DNA of 64,000 nt from Rhyzopertha dominica (Eukaryota > Arthropoda > Insecta > Coleoptera > Bostrichidae): assembly GCA_025024175.1 (NCBI GenBank), contig QCXZ01000064.1, positions 496,001 to 560,000 of the forward strand, read 5' to 3'. The notes beneath the pieces were generated by a model. The model saw only the letters and a program-made list of their open reading frames with translations, ran no database searches and was not told where the DNA came from. Numbering within the stretch: the first letter of the stretch is position 1; each line of letters begins with the position of its first letter. Both the position numbers and the translations under genes were made by a program. Shown in pieces: positions 1-11,746 of this stretch.

Positions 1-2400
1 AAACGAAAGAAGCTAAAACGTATCTTGCTGGAGTGACTTTATCTTTATTGATTCCTTAAAAATTTATGGAGCTTCAATAGCAAGGGATAACTTACCTAAA
101 ACAGTAACTGCGGGTAGCTCAAAATATCATCTTCTTCGAGTTACTGGCCATCAAAGTCTTCTGGTTCCATATTGCTTTCTCACATGGCGCCCATATAGCA
201 GCTTTCTTTTGGGAACGGCGCTGGATAACAGATTTAATTTTGTTTGTCGCTGGAGGCATCTGTGACCATCATTTGGGCTGTTGTTTTGGGCGACTTTCAC
301 TCTCTGCAACCGGAGCTGAAAGTGATTGGGACTTCCAAATCGCACCATGACGCATGCCAAGAGGGAAGGTTGGATAAGAGATCCGCTTGGTTTTGTTTAT
401 CTTCGCTTGCTGTTATAGTTTGGATTGCTGAAACGATTGCGGATTTCGAAGTATGCTAAATCCTGGTTTCGCGATTTCTAACATTTATCAGTTTAGTAAT
501 TTGTTACACAATCAAATGTTCAGTCTTTTCTCATAGTTCCGTATGGGTTTTTAGTTTGTTGAGTTAGTTTAAAAGTAATTCAATGCATGTATTACTGATA
601 TTAAGGATTTTGCTTGAAAATTTGTGTAAATACTAGATAGACTAGACAGATACCTGCGCCTCTGCAACAACAAATGTTTAATACGTGTGAACAATATGAA
701 TGATACCCAGTGAATGCTCGATATATATTTCCCATACCTATATAATTAGCTAAACGATCATGTAAAAAGTTAAATGTTAAAAAAGTAACTAAGTACTTTC
801 GAATAATTTATATAAATCCTTAAAATGCATATTGTAAGTAAACCAAACATATAGTTGATAACTAAGACCGTATTGAAAATCGACAGGTGCATGTGCTGTA
901 AATAGTTTACCTAGATCCGGATAGATTCATTCAAAATATTCCTCAACTGTACCTTTCGTCATTGCTGGGATCTAAGTTAAATCGTTGAAGATTTAGGGAC
1001 AGATTTCATTAAATTTGTGGGGTATTTCATAAAAAAATGTGCTATCGGAATTGTTAGAAGACTTGCTCATTATATTATGTCTTTGAATGTGATATAAAAA
1101 TGACCGAAAATGGTGCTTGAAAGGTGATGATGAATATGATGAGTGCAAATTGTAAATTAACTACGTAACAGTATTGTAGGGCGATGTGATGTATATACGT
1201 AACGCATTTTTTTATGATTTACTTAGACAGAACAGAAACTATTGGTATAAAATAAAAAATGAAACTAAAAAACTGAATTAAAACTTATGATTTCAGTTTT
1301 TTTATGATAGTGACTACCTATTTTATTAATCTATCACTCAGGTCTTTAATTGAAACTTAATTAAAATGCGGCTTGAAGTTATTATTATTATTATATACAG
1401 TTAAAATTCTGTATAATTTTCAAGAGTGTTCTATTGTAGGAAATTTGTGTCAACGTCTACAATTGATCAAATTGGCATATAGCAAGCCTTTAAATGGATT
1501 CTACGAGTTCCACAATATAAAATTTGCTATCTAGATTAATCATATTTTGAGAAAGCTTTAAAGTGATTAATCTCTTTGGTGATATGTTAACGAATTTAGG
1601 TAATAGTTTGCAAATTTATTAAATGTTTCAATGTTATAGTTTGACTTGCAGAGCTACCAAGGATTCAATATGTTGTGTAATTGGCATCATATACATGTTT
1701 AATTCACAATGCTTCTTGTTATCCGGACTTGTAAAATACCATGTTATGATCATTATAAAGTACGTATTCCAGAGTGGCGCTAAGTTTTTGCAGGAAGGCA
1801 CAGATAAAAAGAAACATGAACGCTTTTTTTTTGAAATGATGAATGGTATAAACATGAATGGTTTTAGTAGGTTCCGGCGATAGTCATATTTGGTTTAATC
1901 ATGTGTATTATTTATATTTACTTTGATTATCTTATATGGTGCTTTATATTTAAGCTGTAACTTTCTAATTAACTAGCTAGTTATTTATTTATTTTCTAGA
2001 AAGAACACATATCTGATAGTTAAGTTTTTGGGGTCGTTATATTTGCGTGATAGTCAACGTCAGAACGCCTGAATTCCAGATGTTTTTATCAATCAAATTT
2101 CTGGATTATTTATGTTTCAAATCTGTCTAAATTTCCCTGTCTATGTACCTACCTGCTTATTTTGACTGGACAAAATCTTATATCAAATGAATTATTAAAT
2201 TCACAGGCTTCGATTTGTGATCACAGTGTCCAAACATTATTAGGTACAGTAAAAATATTTTTGTGCAATTAAAATTTGCATGTTCTTATGCATATAAAAC
2301 GGAGTAATGCTATTTTTGATATTTATATCAACATCAACTTTAATAAATCAGCTTGCGAAACAGCAAATCTTTAAATCTAACACTACGCGGCAGTGATTTC
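1..2400. other. AT-rich non-coding stretch, presumed intron of protease 1
   Basis: No exon, transposase, reverse transcriptase or structured repeat could be recognised on either strand. Open frames here are short and lack family motifs. Because the first visible exon of protease 1 (6073) begins in phase 1 and already encodes the end of the pro-region, its signal and clip-like exons must lie upstream, so this stretch is inferred to be intron. Confidence 0.4.
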
Positions 2401-2800
2401 AACGCAACGTGTAGACCGTAACCTAAACACGGACTAAACCACAGGTTCGTTTTCAGATTTGGCTAATTGCATATACCTCTGGCAAATGAGAGCGAAAGCG
2501 AAATGAAATTTGTTAACGTTTTGAGAGATTCGTGAAAGCCCGGCGTCTCCAAACAGGCGTCCAATTCGAGAGCGCTTTCTCGAGCAGTGATAAAACGCAT
2601 TCTTTACGATTGTGCTTAATACCCCGGCATCCACATAATCGCTTATGGCCGACAATGCCGCATTGTCAGGGGGATCAGCTTCCTGGACACGGATCGTACA
2701 TAATAAACAAATGCAGATGAGACGTAATGGTGTCAAGGTAGGCCAAGGACGCGATTGAAAAATTACGCTCCATTCTCGTTGTAATGGAGCGCATTTGTCT
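2400..2800. other. CpG-richer non-coding island with short hairpin
   Basis: This block is visibly richer in G, C and CpG than the surrounding intron and contains a perfect 9-bp stem with 8-nt loop (2766-2774 paired with 2783-2791). A 100-codon minus-strand frame (2434-2736) starts with a weakly hydrophobic stretch but has no recognisable domain. I read it as possible conserved non-coding or promoter-like DNA, not as a gene. Confidence 0.3.
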
Positions 2801-3035
2801 GTTAAGAAGTGTGCCTAATTCTTCTCGTTAATGGTATTATTGTTTGGGAGTGATGCAGTCGCCCGTGGGTTTACCCAGCTTTCACTCGATTTTTTACGGA
2901 ACATATGCGGTGGATTTTGTTTACCAACTTCGCTAGGCGGTAAAAGCAGATTGCCTCAGCTGCTGATTGGTGGTGGCTGTTTCAGATTACTGCATGAATT
3001 TCTTTCAGTTTACCTTTAAAATGCACGTCTATGCT

Positions 3036-3118
3036 GTGCTGTCTGCACCGCAACCAACTGCAGATAGATCTGTTTCGCTATCATTATAGCTGCAGTTTAG
3101 ATCTAGTGCAGACAGCAC
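3036..3118. repeat. Inverted repeat, 13-bp outer arms
   Basis: GTGCTGTCTGCAC at 3036-3048 is exactly complementary to GTGCAGACAGCAC at 3106-3118. A second pair (AACTGCAG / CTGCAGTT) lies inside it, so the segment could fold into an ~83-nt hairpin. It may be a foldback repeat or a structured RNA; nothing decides between them. It lies just outside the TIR element that begins at 3143. Confidence 0.6.
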
Positions 3119-4489
3119 GGAAAAGAACTGGCTTTGCCTATACAGGGTGAGTCAGGTTTAACAGAAGACAGAACACGTTTCTAAAAAGAAGAGTTCCTAA
3201 AAAAAGGTAGACATAATTTTGTATCATTAGGTGCACACAATCAGCAAGGCTTCAAATTCACTACGGTGTGCCTTAAGGGGGGAATTCGCGTACTGATTTG
3301 TAGAGGTTTGGGAAAATACATCTCACGGACCCAATTTTGCTCATACTTCAACGAACTAAGTTTTGTTATGTAGATAAAAGGTTACTCTAGCGGAGTAAGT
3401 AGCCGTTTTTTGAAAATTATGTTTAATTATTTTTTTTAATTGGCCAAATATAGTCCAACTTCGACAGCTGTGTTCTAGTAAACGAAAAGCAAATGGTTAA
3501 ATACGGCTACGTACACTTAGCAAAAATAAAAACAATTTGATTCACAAGCGCAAACTTCCCGAACGAGAGCAAAGATTAGACTGAAGAATTAGTAGTTTTT
3601 GTCACGCAAAAAACTTCCAAACCATAAAAACACACCCAGAGTGGGCGGTGCACCTTGTTATTGTTTCTTACTTGTCACAGACAGTGCCGAAAAGTAGTAA
3701 TTGGTTGCACAGTGCAGTAGAAAGGGATGGAAATACTATTATTATATATGGAGCTCAAATCTTAATGATTATTTACAGAAATGAACCACTCCACTGTTTA
3801 TGGATGCTGTAATTTCTTTTTGCCGAAATATTTACAACCCCTAAGCAGCCATCTGGTGTTTATTGAATAAGTGTATTTCTAAGCAGTGTAGCAAAGCTAG
3901 AAACTAATCGTCACCTCTGGGTTTGAATGCTGATAAAGAAGCAGATTTAGGGGTTCGAATATAACAGATAAATACGCTGCACCGTGTATCGTACTAACGA
4001 CTAAATTTGTTTGCAAACATATATACAATTTTTAAGAGTAGCTCTACCATAATAAATTAATAGTTTTGTTTTTTAAACAAATTACTAAGTTACTTATATT
4101 GTAATATTTTTATCTTATTTACGTGCTTGTAATTTACAACATCAAAAATGTCATAATAATAAAACACTTGTTTTTATCTTACTTTTAATTTTTATTTTTG
4201 GCAAAGCCAAATGCCAGCATTTCAACCGCCAAGCGGCCTTCTTCGGTGGCTTAACAAGTATAACTAAATTAAAACACTAAAAGACATTTTGACATATGGT
4301 AAACATTTATACACAGTTGCGTGGTGTGGGAAAAGAATTTGTTTAAATCACATTTCTGACTTTAACCCACGTCCTCTTAAAGAATCGCATTTAGCATCCT
4401 ATTCAGAACTTTGCGGGTTTCACCAACAATAATTTTTAAGTTTGCGAGACCCCCGCCTTAAGGCTCAGTTCTTGTTCCGTTCCTGATAT

Positions 4490-4960
4490 AACAAGTGTCA
4501 CGTTTGCTGATTACACAACAATTCTCGATGGAAACTTCTCCTTACAGGATCTACAAAATAATATGGATGTTTCAAAGTGTTCTCTCTTACACAATTGTGG
4601 TGTGGGGCCATTCGCTTCATTGTAACAAGTTATTTAAACTCCAGCGGAAAAATTGATGGCATTGGTTATCGAGAAGATTACCGTAAATCTTTCAAGACTC
4701 TCGAAATATTGACTGTGCCTTGCATTTACATTCTGTAATGTTTTTTATGTATGCACACACATCTTACGAACATATGTATAACATCAGAAATCGCTCTCTA
4801 CTAAAATCAAACTTCACAAGATTAAACAGGACTAGAACTAGCACCAGTTAATATTGTCTTAAGCTTTCTATCTCACAATCAGATCAATTTAAATCACTTA
4901 GCTTTAGCTTTCTTAAACAGAAGTTCTACGCCAATGACTATCTGTAAAAAAGCTGTTATT
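4490..4960 (+). pseudogene. LINE reverse transcriptase, C-terminal remnant
   Basis: Broken plus-strand frames read like the region following the RT domain of insect non-LTR retrotransposons: a degraded FADD-type box (ADYTT), then SYTIVVWGHS, KLFKLQRK, YNIRNRSLL and DQFKSLSFSFLKQKF in order. Several stops and frameshifts intervene. It is embedded in the TIR element 3143-5396 and ends against a MITE. Clade assignment would need a search. Confidence 0.55.
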
Positions 4961-4974
4961 TTCATTATCTCATA

Positions 4975-5152
4975 CAGTGTAACAAAAATAACGTCCCTTC
5001 TTCTGTTTCGAAAATTATGTGCGTTTCCAAGTTATTTTGATGTGTTAGTATTTATTTATTATCAATTATCGGCTAAATATTTAAAAAGTTTAATAACTCG
5101 GAAAGGCACACAACTTTTCATCAGAAGAAGGGACATTATTTTTGTTCAACTG
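4975..5152. mobile_element. Foldback MITE, 178 bp, TA-flanked
   Basis: The two arms (4975 to about 5035 and about 5090-5152) are long imperfect inverted repeats. The left outer arm CAGTGTAACAAAAATAACG corresponds to the complement of the right arm CAGTTGAACAAAAATAATG, and both continue through GTCCCTTCTTCTG. TA lies on both sides (4973-4974, 5153-5154). The 94-codon open frame covering it has no independent meaning. Confidence 0.7.
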
Positions 5153-5396
5153 TATGTAGATAATGAAAATAACAGTTTTTTGAACAATCTTATCACTTAT
5201 TTTATGCCCCTTAATTAATAGGCATTCTCCCCCAAACATGAAAAAATCTTAGCATTCTAATATTATTTTTATTATATTCAACACGCTGTATCTCGAAAAC
5301 GAAGCCTTCTACAACATATGTTTATAGGAACTCTTCTTTTTAAAAACGAGTTCTGTATTCTGTTAAAAATTGTCTACAAAAACCTGACTCACTCTG

Positions 5397-6072
5397 TATA
5401 CCAAAGGCTTGGTAGAGACTTGGCTAATTACAGTTTACCTTTAAGTTTCTGTTTATAAATAACATTTTTGGCAATGTTTAATGTCAACCTTCTAATGGCT
5501 AATTATAAATGTTTTACAGGTAATACCGTGATTAGTAAATAAGTTTAGCATTTTTTGTATGGAAACGTGTTTTGTTTATATGTTCCGCTTTTCTACCTCA
5601 CAAGTTTTTTTTTTGTTTTGGACATTGTCTTATTATATTTCTGATGTGTTAGCTCAGTTATTCAGTTATGCAATACATTACAGTACATTAGGTACAAGAC
5701 AAGACCAACGCAATAATAATAACAATTCAACTGAATTCGTATTATGCTGGAAGAAAATTTTTCTTAGGTGAACAATAGCGCGGAGGTTTATACAATTTGA
5801 GAACGAATTTCTTCTATCCATTTGTAATTACCTGTATACGTTTAATCAATTTTTAATTACACATTAGATTTTGCACACCTTGATAGTATATAAACAAATA
5901 TTTTTTAATCTTCGCATTCTTTCTCCTCGAAATTCCTATGTTTAGATTATAGTTTGATACAAAACAGTTAGTAAAAACGATTAATTATTGCCCATGGAGA
6001 ATGCAGTTTGATGCCATCTGGAATATCTTTTTCCAAAAGAAAGCTAACGTCAAACTCATCTTTCCTTTTCAG
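5397..6072. other. Intron sequence upstream of protease 1 exon
   Basis: No coding or repeat signal was seen. The end of the stretch carries the pyrimidine-rich tract and AG acceptor used by the exon starting at 6073. Confidence 0.4.
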
Positions 6073-6184
6073 GATGCGGGATTTCCACTTCTAGACAACA
6101 AGCACAGCGCAGGATCGTAGGTGGTGACGAAGCAGGATTTGGAACGTTTCCATGGCAAGCTTATATAAGAATTGGATCATCCAG
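6073..6184 (+). CDS. Protease 1, activation-site exon (partial gene)
   Basis: Flanked by an AG acceptor after a T-rich tract and a GT donor. It enters in phase 1 and leaves with two bases, encoding CGISTSRQQAQRRIVGG followed by DEAGFGTFPWQAYIRIG. The Arg-Ile-Val-Gly-Gly boundary is the zymogen cleavage site of S1 (trypsin-family) proteases, and the Cys before it is the one that normally stays disulfide-linked to the catalytic chain. PWQA is the usual strand after activation. Upstream exons for signal peptide and clip-like knot are not in the window. Confidence 0.88.
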
Positions 6185-6734
6185 GTAATAGCATTAATAT
6201 CACTGTTTTATTTCGAAATGTGACCATAGCGCGTAACGCACTGCAACGACTTGTAGGAAATGCAGACGAAAACACGCGGCAATTTAGTTAATTACTGCCA
6301 GTAATACCAATATAATTAAGCCCCCGAGTATCTGGCATCCAAGTATGGTGTTGTAACCAATGTTAATTGTTCCATCCCGTACATCAATCTTGTTGTAAGT
6401 AGCACAACGCGCCGGTAGCATCAATTTGAGTTATTAGATACGAGAGTCATAACAGATATATATGACACGGTTATTTATCTATTTTAATTTAGGTGGGATG
6501 ATTAGTAGTCTTAGAGATCCTGATATGGAACATTCAGTTCCTTTTTGTCGAAATATTATGGGTTTCTTGTATCCACTTGCTATATGCTTCACGAATGATA
6601 ATGACTGACGAAATTAAAAATGCAACCCAAAATACATTCCCATAGCCAATTTGGTTATTTTACATAATGGTATTATTTTAAAACTAANTTGGGAATCCAT
6701 GACCGCTATGAACTATTANAAGTAAAAAAATTAA
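6185..6734. other. Intron of protease 1
   Basis: No gene or repeat recognised; two ambiguous bases (6688, 6719) lie just before the transposase remnant. Confidence 0.4.
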
Positions 6735-7286
6735 ATGATGAAAAAACAGATTTTGATTTATGGTGAATGCAAGAAAAATGCTTCCGCTGCATTTTCAAAC
6801 CATCTACTCGACGAATGTCTGGTGCGGAATATTGGGGAATCAAATTGTTGGGCCTTATTTTTTCGCGATAGTTTAAACGGCAATACTTTTAAGAAACATT
6901 TTATCGGTACTTCTCTAAAATGTAAATTTACAACTAAGACAAGATCTATGGTTCCAACAAGATGGGGCACCTGCGCATTATCATAGAATAGTGCGAAATC
7001 ATCTTGATTTGGTTTTGCCTAACCGATGGATAGGAAGAGGTTCAATTAATCTTTGGCCACCGACGAGCCCGGATCTTATTTATAAGGATTTTTTTCTGTG
7101 GGGAATGGTAAAAGAGCAAGTATACTAAACACCATTTGAAAGTGTAAAACATATAGATAATAAAATACGTGATGCATGTAGATCCATCACTCCAAACGTG
7201 TTAATGCATCTTAAAAGATCGTTTTGGGCACGAATTCAAGCTTGTGATAACAGTGGAGGGGGACATCTTGAGCATTTATTACATTA
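6735..7286 (+). pseudogene. DD41D transposase remnant
   Basis: The last 110 codons are readable with one TAA: QDGAPAHYHRIV, NRWIGRGSINLWPP, SPDLIYKDFFLWGMV and a terminal GGGHLEHLLH before a stop at 7284-7286. The second and third acidic residues (QDG and KDF) are separated by exactly 41 residues, the spacing of the DD41D (rosa-type) Tc1/mariner group. Upstream, a frameshifted stretch resembles the WCGI..IVGPYFF segment. The first catalytic Asp is lost. It sits in the intron between the first two visible exons of protease 1. Confidence 0.75.
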
Positions 7287-7908
7287 ATGTTATTGAATAA
7301 ACATTTTTCAAAAATAAAATTTGTTTTACAATACCGAATTTACTTAAAGCAAATGATGAAGTTTATGTCAAAATTTACGAATTTATACAGCTCTCTACGT
7401 TTTATATTTTTTAAGACGATGAACAATGATCAATGTTACCCCTGCAAATGTATTTTATTTCATCTCGAGATAGGTAGGGTCTTATTATTGTACTAAATAT
7501 CGGTATATTTTGAATAATTTACTAATTGCTGCTGTATACAACATATAATAAGCAGCTATTGCGAAAGTATTCTTGTAGCAACAGCTCGAGGCACCTGCAA
7601 ATGATATTATTGCATATTATTGAGGTATACTAGATATTAGAATGTTGCAAAATGGAGAAGCTCTATCTGTTACACAAAAATATGCGGGCTATTGTCTACT
7701 GACTGCAAATTAGAGCTATTACTAGCTGTTATATTGCACAATTTAGTAAAAGCGGATTTGCAACACAGAATCTACATTGCATTCATTCAATTGAAAGCAG
7801 TGCGAACAATGGGCCGACATTCGTTACACACAACGGGTTTCAAGATTGATTTGGAATAAAAATATCTTCAGATCTATTAAAACATGACAACTCAACATTT
7901 TTTTATAG

Positions 7909-8068
7909 GTGTGGCGGTTCTCTAGTTAGCAGGAGGCATGTCGTCACAGCAGGCCACTGTGTGGCTCGAGCCACCCCCAAACAAGTGCACGTCACTCTAG
8001 GGGATTATGTGATTAACTCTGCAGTGGAGCCATTGCCCGCTTATACATTTGGAGTCTCTCAGATACAG
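7909..8068 (+). CDS. Protease 1, catalytic His exon
   Basis: Enters with one base completing a codon split from the previous exon and leaves in phase 0. It encodes CGGSLVSRRHVVTAGHCVAR and LGDYVINSAVEPLPAYTFGV. The His of TAGHC is the charge-relay histidine; family members usually have TAAHC, so Gly replaces the Ala beside it. The CGGSLV strand before it is standard for S1 proteases. Splice sites are AG at 7907-7908 and GT at 8069-8070. Confidence 0.92.
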
Positions 8069-9855
8069 GTAAACTTATTATTTAGTAGACTCGAATAGTA
8101 TGCAAACGAAGTAATCTGTTAAGTGTGATATTGAGAATTTAATAACTGTTGTTCTTATTAATACTGACAAACATAACAAAATCTTTCCTTCTCGTTAATC
8201 CTTCAACTTTTTTTGTAGTTCTCAGTTGAAGTAATGGTATAATTGATATTATTTAAAAACAAACGTATATTATACAGGTAAACAGAGGGTTTTTCTCATT
8301 TTCTTCATTTGTCTCAAAACATACTGTAAATGCACTCAATCGTCTATGGGAGCTGTTGTTCCCAGTTGTAGTTCTCCATATTGTTATTCATGTCATGCAT
8401 AAATCTTTTGGATAAGTTACTCCCTATTATTAAGCTTCCCCATTGAATAATCAAATGTTTTTATATGTTCTCACATGAAAAAGTGGGTTGATATTTAGAG
8501 ATCGAGGTAGTAAAGCAATGGAACCACCAAAACCTATCGATGAATATTAATACTGTTCGTTGAAGAAAATTAATGACACTTTTTCCATAATGGGCAGAAG
8601 CACCATCATGTAAAAAACATAGACTTGTTGACTTGAAGAGAAATGTACATTTGGCAGTTCAAATTTCTTTTGAAAAAATGTGGTCTGATAACTTCTTTAT
8701 TAATTATTTCAAAAAGAAAGAATATCTTCCATTCATAAAGACAAACTCTTTGGGGAAGATGCACAGGAAAAAATTCTTATTCTTTGGTAATGACAAGGAT
8801 TCCGTTCGTTTTCTCGTAAAGTATCTTTCATAGCCGTCTTAGTTTACCAAGTAAGAAATGGTATCAGGATCATTTTCAACACTTCTTTAACATTGTTTTT
8901 TCGCATAAGTTCCACTTTTAAATCGGTTAAGGAAACATAGGTTAGGCAAAGAGTTGTGAAGGTCTACTAAATGTTTGCTTTGTCGTCGTTGATTTCTCGG
9001 TCTGTCAAAATCACTCTCTCAGTATCAAAAGGCCACAATTTCATCGTTTAACCTTTAAGACTTTACAAAAATGAGAGAAAGCTAAACTCAGCATCCATGT
9101 TTACCATCAACGCTGCTGGTGAAAAAGAAAGTAGTTTGAGAGCTGCTCCTAATTTGGCGGTAATCACTTGTTAACTTTCGTTTTCCGTCGTCAAATATTT
9201 GCCTGCGGATTATCTTTCGATCACGATGTCGAGTGAAAAAAAGAGAGGAAACATGGGTGACTGTGGTCAGTGCTCTTGGAAACTCGGAGGAAAGTTTATT
9301 AGAGATGATATTAGTGGCAATAAAGTGCGAAAGTAGTTAAATGTTTTGGAGATGTATCAGAAAATTTAATGACGGAAAAGTTGAACCAGTAGATGTACGA
9401 ATGCTGGAAAGATAATAATTGCTTCAATTTGAAGGGACAAAGAAGGTAGATATTATGTTGAGTAAGTAACGCAACTGCCCAGGAAAGCAGAAGTAAACGC
9501 TGAGTATGTTTAATAATGAAAATAATTAGAATGTTATTTGCTACTAGGTTAATACATTTAGTGTTACGCAGGGTGTACCACAACGAGTATTTTATAGACA
9601 CCCAGTGCACTAGAGCATTTTTACAGTAATTATCATTTTGCATAGGTCAGGAGTACGTGTTTAACAATATTTTAGTTCTAAATTTCTGAAAAATACGGGT
9701 TTGCTGGAGCTCATCAGACTAAAGTAACTAAAGGAAGTACTAATTCTATAATACTCGAAGGTGCAGTAACAGTTTCGTCCTGAAAGACTTTTTTTTAATC
9801 CCGAAACAGATTGGGGAAGAAATAACAGTTGAATAATAATTGTTAACGAAGAATT
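8069..9855. other. Intron of protease 1
   Basis: No gene or clear transposon was seen. A 110-codon minus-strand frame (9311-9643) has no recognisable motif. Confidence 0.4.
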
Positions 9856-10840
9856 ATGCCCTCAAGCATCAGTGACAGTGATGATTCCGTGTTGGACCTG
9901 GATTATCAAGATTGTGATCATTTTTTGACGGAGGAGAAGGACGAAGAAGATGCAGAAAAAAAAATTCCTGAACACAGAATAATTCAGTTGAAGAACAGGG
10001 TGAAAATGCAAAAGAAACTTGAACATTTCTAAGAGAAAGAAGACTGTGACAGCTCGACAGCTAGGCAAACTTTGTAAAGAGACATGTAAACTTTTACGTT
10101 TTCAAAAAATTCAAGAAGACAGAAGGACCAACATTTTTTCTCGCATTTCTGATCGTCAGAAAAATATATTAACCAAAAGCGTGAGTTTCTCGCATCCATC
10201 ATCGTTGTAGTACCAATACAGAGAGTTAGAGATAGAACAGGTGGCATAAAGAATAAAAGACAGGTAACTTATCATTATTCATTTACTATTTAAGTTCAAC
10301 ATATCGAAGTATGCAAAGTCTTTTTCCTGCAAACGTTGAACATCTCTCAGACATCTGTAACAAGCGCTTTATCAAAAAGCAAAATGCAAAAAATGCAGTA
10401 AGAAATCATATTTTGAATTTCTCTGTGATAGAATCACAAACAGACGGGAGCGTACGTCCAAAAAGCATCAGATATTTTTAATACGGAATTTAATTATTCT
10501 TTCAAAAAACCTGATAATGACACATGTTATGAATGAGATAGATACTTGGTAAAGCTGCGGAATTCATCTAACGTAAATGAAAGATAGAATCTGATTGTGA
10601 CTAACATATTAACGAAGCCAGTAAGAAGTATAAATTAACGAATATGGAAAAAGCAGAACATCAAGAACTACTTTCATCATTTTTATATTATGAAATGACT
10701 CTTAAAATGCAAATAAATAATGTTACTTTGAAATATTATTCGAGAATAAAAACAGAGTTGTTTAATGATTTATTTTTTGTGTAGAAAAGTTGTCTTAATC
10801 CCTGAAATACCCGGTATGCTTCAGCATGAATAAGATTAGA
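9856..10840 (+). pseudogene. Decayed transposon-type ORF, superfamily unassigned
   Basis: A 58-codon start (MPSSISDSDDSVLDLDYQDC, acidic) ends at TAA 10030-10032. Further pieces in shifted frames follow in order: ARQLGKLCKETCKLL, VCKVFFLQTLNIS, HILNFSVIES and FNTEFNYSFKKPDNDTCYE. This order (acidic N-terminus, Cys-rich segment, C-K-x-F-F-x-x-T-L-x-I-S box, a 'shared ESHY-like' box, then a cysteine box after FNxEFNxSF) resembles a repetitive protein family abundant in insect genomes that I believe is transposon-encoded, but I cannot name its superfamily. Multiple stops and shifts make it non-functional. Confidence 0.5.
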
Positions 10841-11254
10841 ATAAAATCACATATTAAACGATTCTTTGTAATTTGTCTCCTTTTTTAACCATGTAAATTA
10901 CATTACCACATTTTTAATGCGACCCCTATCTAAAAAATACCTTAGTGACGTGAAAGATGTCGTCAAAGATGGTTATTTTTAATCTGCAAAGGGAGTCAAG
11001 TAGTGCCTATAGGTTACTTCCTTAATGAAGGTTTTATTTCAGTTCCTCATTTGTAGTTGGCACTACCATCTAAATTTTCACTTACAAAATGGTATTTGAC
11101 ATTAACAGCTACAACGTAATACATATCCCCATGGTTACCATAGCCAAATAAACCTCACAGGGTGAGGTGAGGAGCGAGGTTTACTTTTTTACTATTGCTA
11201 TTTCCCACAAATTCCACACCAAACAGATTCTATCGTCTCGGATCTTTCTTCCAG
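10841..11254. other. Intron of protease 1
   Basis: No gene recognised; ends with the pyrimidine tract and AG acceptor at 11253-11254. Confidence 0.4.
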
Positions 11255-11746
11255 GTGCACCCCTACTTCAAGTTCACCCCCCAGGCGGACCGCTTCGACG
11301 TCGCCGTCCTGCGACTGGATCGAACGGCCCACCAGCTTCCCCACATTTCCCCAATCTGCTTGCCCCCGCGGGGCGAGAACTTCCTGGGGGAAGTCGGGGT
11401 GGCCGCCGGATGGGGGGCGCTCAGCCCCGGGNCCAGACTTCGCCCCCAAACGCTGCAGGCGGTGGAGGTGCCCGTGATCGACAACAGGGTGTGCGAGAGG
11501 TGGCACAGGTCCAAGGGCATCGGCGTCGTCATCTACGACGAGATGCTGTGCGCGGGGTACAAAAACGGGGGCAGGGACAGCTGCCAGGGGGACTCGGGTG
11601 GACCTTTGATGTTGCAAAGGCAGGGGAGGTGGTATCTGATTGGTATAGTGTCCGCTGGGTATTCGTGTGCTCAAGCCGGGCAACCTGGTATCTACCATAG
11701 GGTGGCGCATACTGTGGACTGGATCACGAGAGCTATTGGTGCTTGA
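11255..11746 (+). CDS. Protease 1, terminal exon with Asp and Ser of the triad
   Basis: Enters in phase 0 and runs 164 codons including the stop. It encodes VHPYFKFTPQADRFDVAVLR with the catalytic Asp in RFDVAVL, then ICLPP and VAAGWG, then MLCAGYKNGGRDSCQGDSGG with the nucleophilic Ser. The Asp six residues before that Ser sets trypsin-like specificity (cleavage after Arg/Lys), and GIVSAGYSCAQAGQPGIY fits an unblocked S1 pocket. The final helix VDWITRAIGA precedes the stop. One ambiguous base at 11432 makes a single unknown residue. The exon is strikingly GC-rich against its intron. An AATAAA lies at 12314, rather distant for a polyadenylation signal. Confidence 0.95.
   Translation: MHPYFKFTPQADRFDVAVLRLDRTAHQLPHISPICLPPRGENFLGEVGVAAGWGALSPGXRLRPQTLQAVEVPVIDNRVCERWHRSKGIGVVIYDEMLCAGYKNGGRDSCQGDSGGPLMLQRQGRWYLIGIVSAGYSCAQAGQPGIYHRVAHTVDWITRAIGA

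Larger units (their letters stand above)
3143..5396. mobile_element. TIR transposon (non-coding or gutted), TA-flanked
   Basis: The left end (CAGGGTGAGTCAGGTTT at 3143) and right end (complement of CAGAGTGAGTCAGGTTT ending 5396) are inverted repeats. Similarity continues about 70 bp inward, including the shared block AAAAAGAAGAGTTCCT. TA dinucleotides flank both ends (3141-3142, 5397-5398), as expected of Tc1/mariner-type integration. No transposase was recognised inside. Instead the interior holds a LINE fragment (about 4490-4960) and a foldback MITE (4975-5152), so this is either a hollow element or a nest of insertions. Confidence 0.65.

Noticed and set aside
2434..2736. 100-codon minus-strand frame with a hydrophobic start
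   Set aside because: No family motif, no splice partners; explained by CpG-rich composition.
11167..11710. Overlapping long frames on both strands over protease 1's last exon
   Set aside because: They are GC-rich shadows of the protease frame, which alone has catalytic motifs and splice sites.
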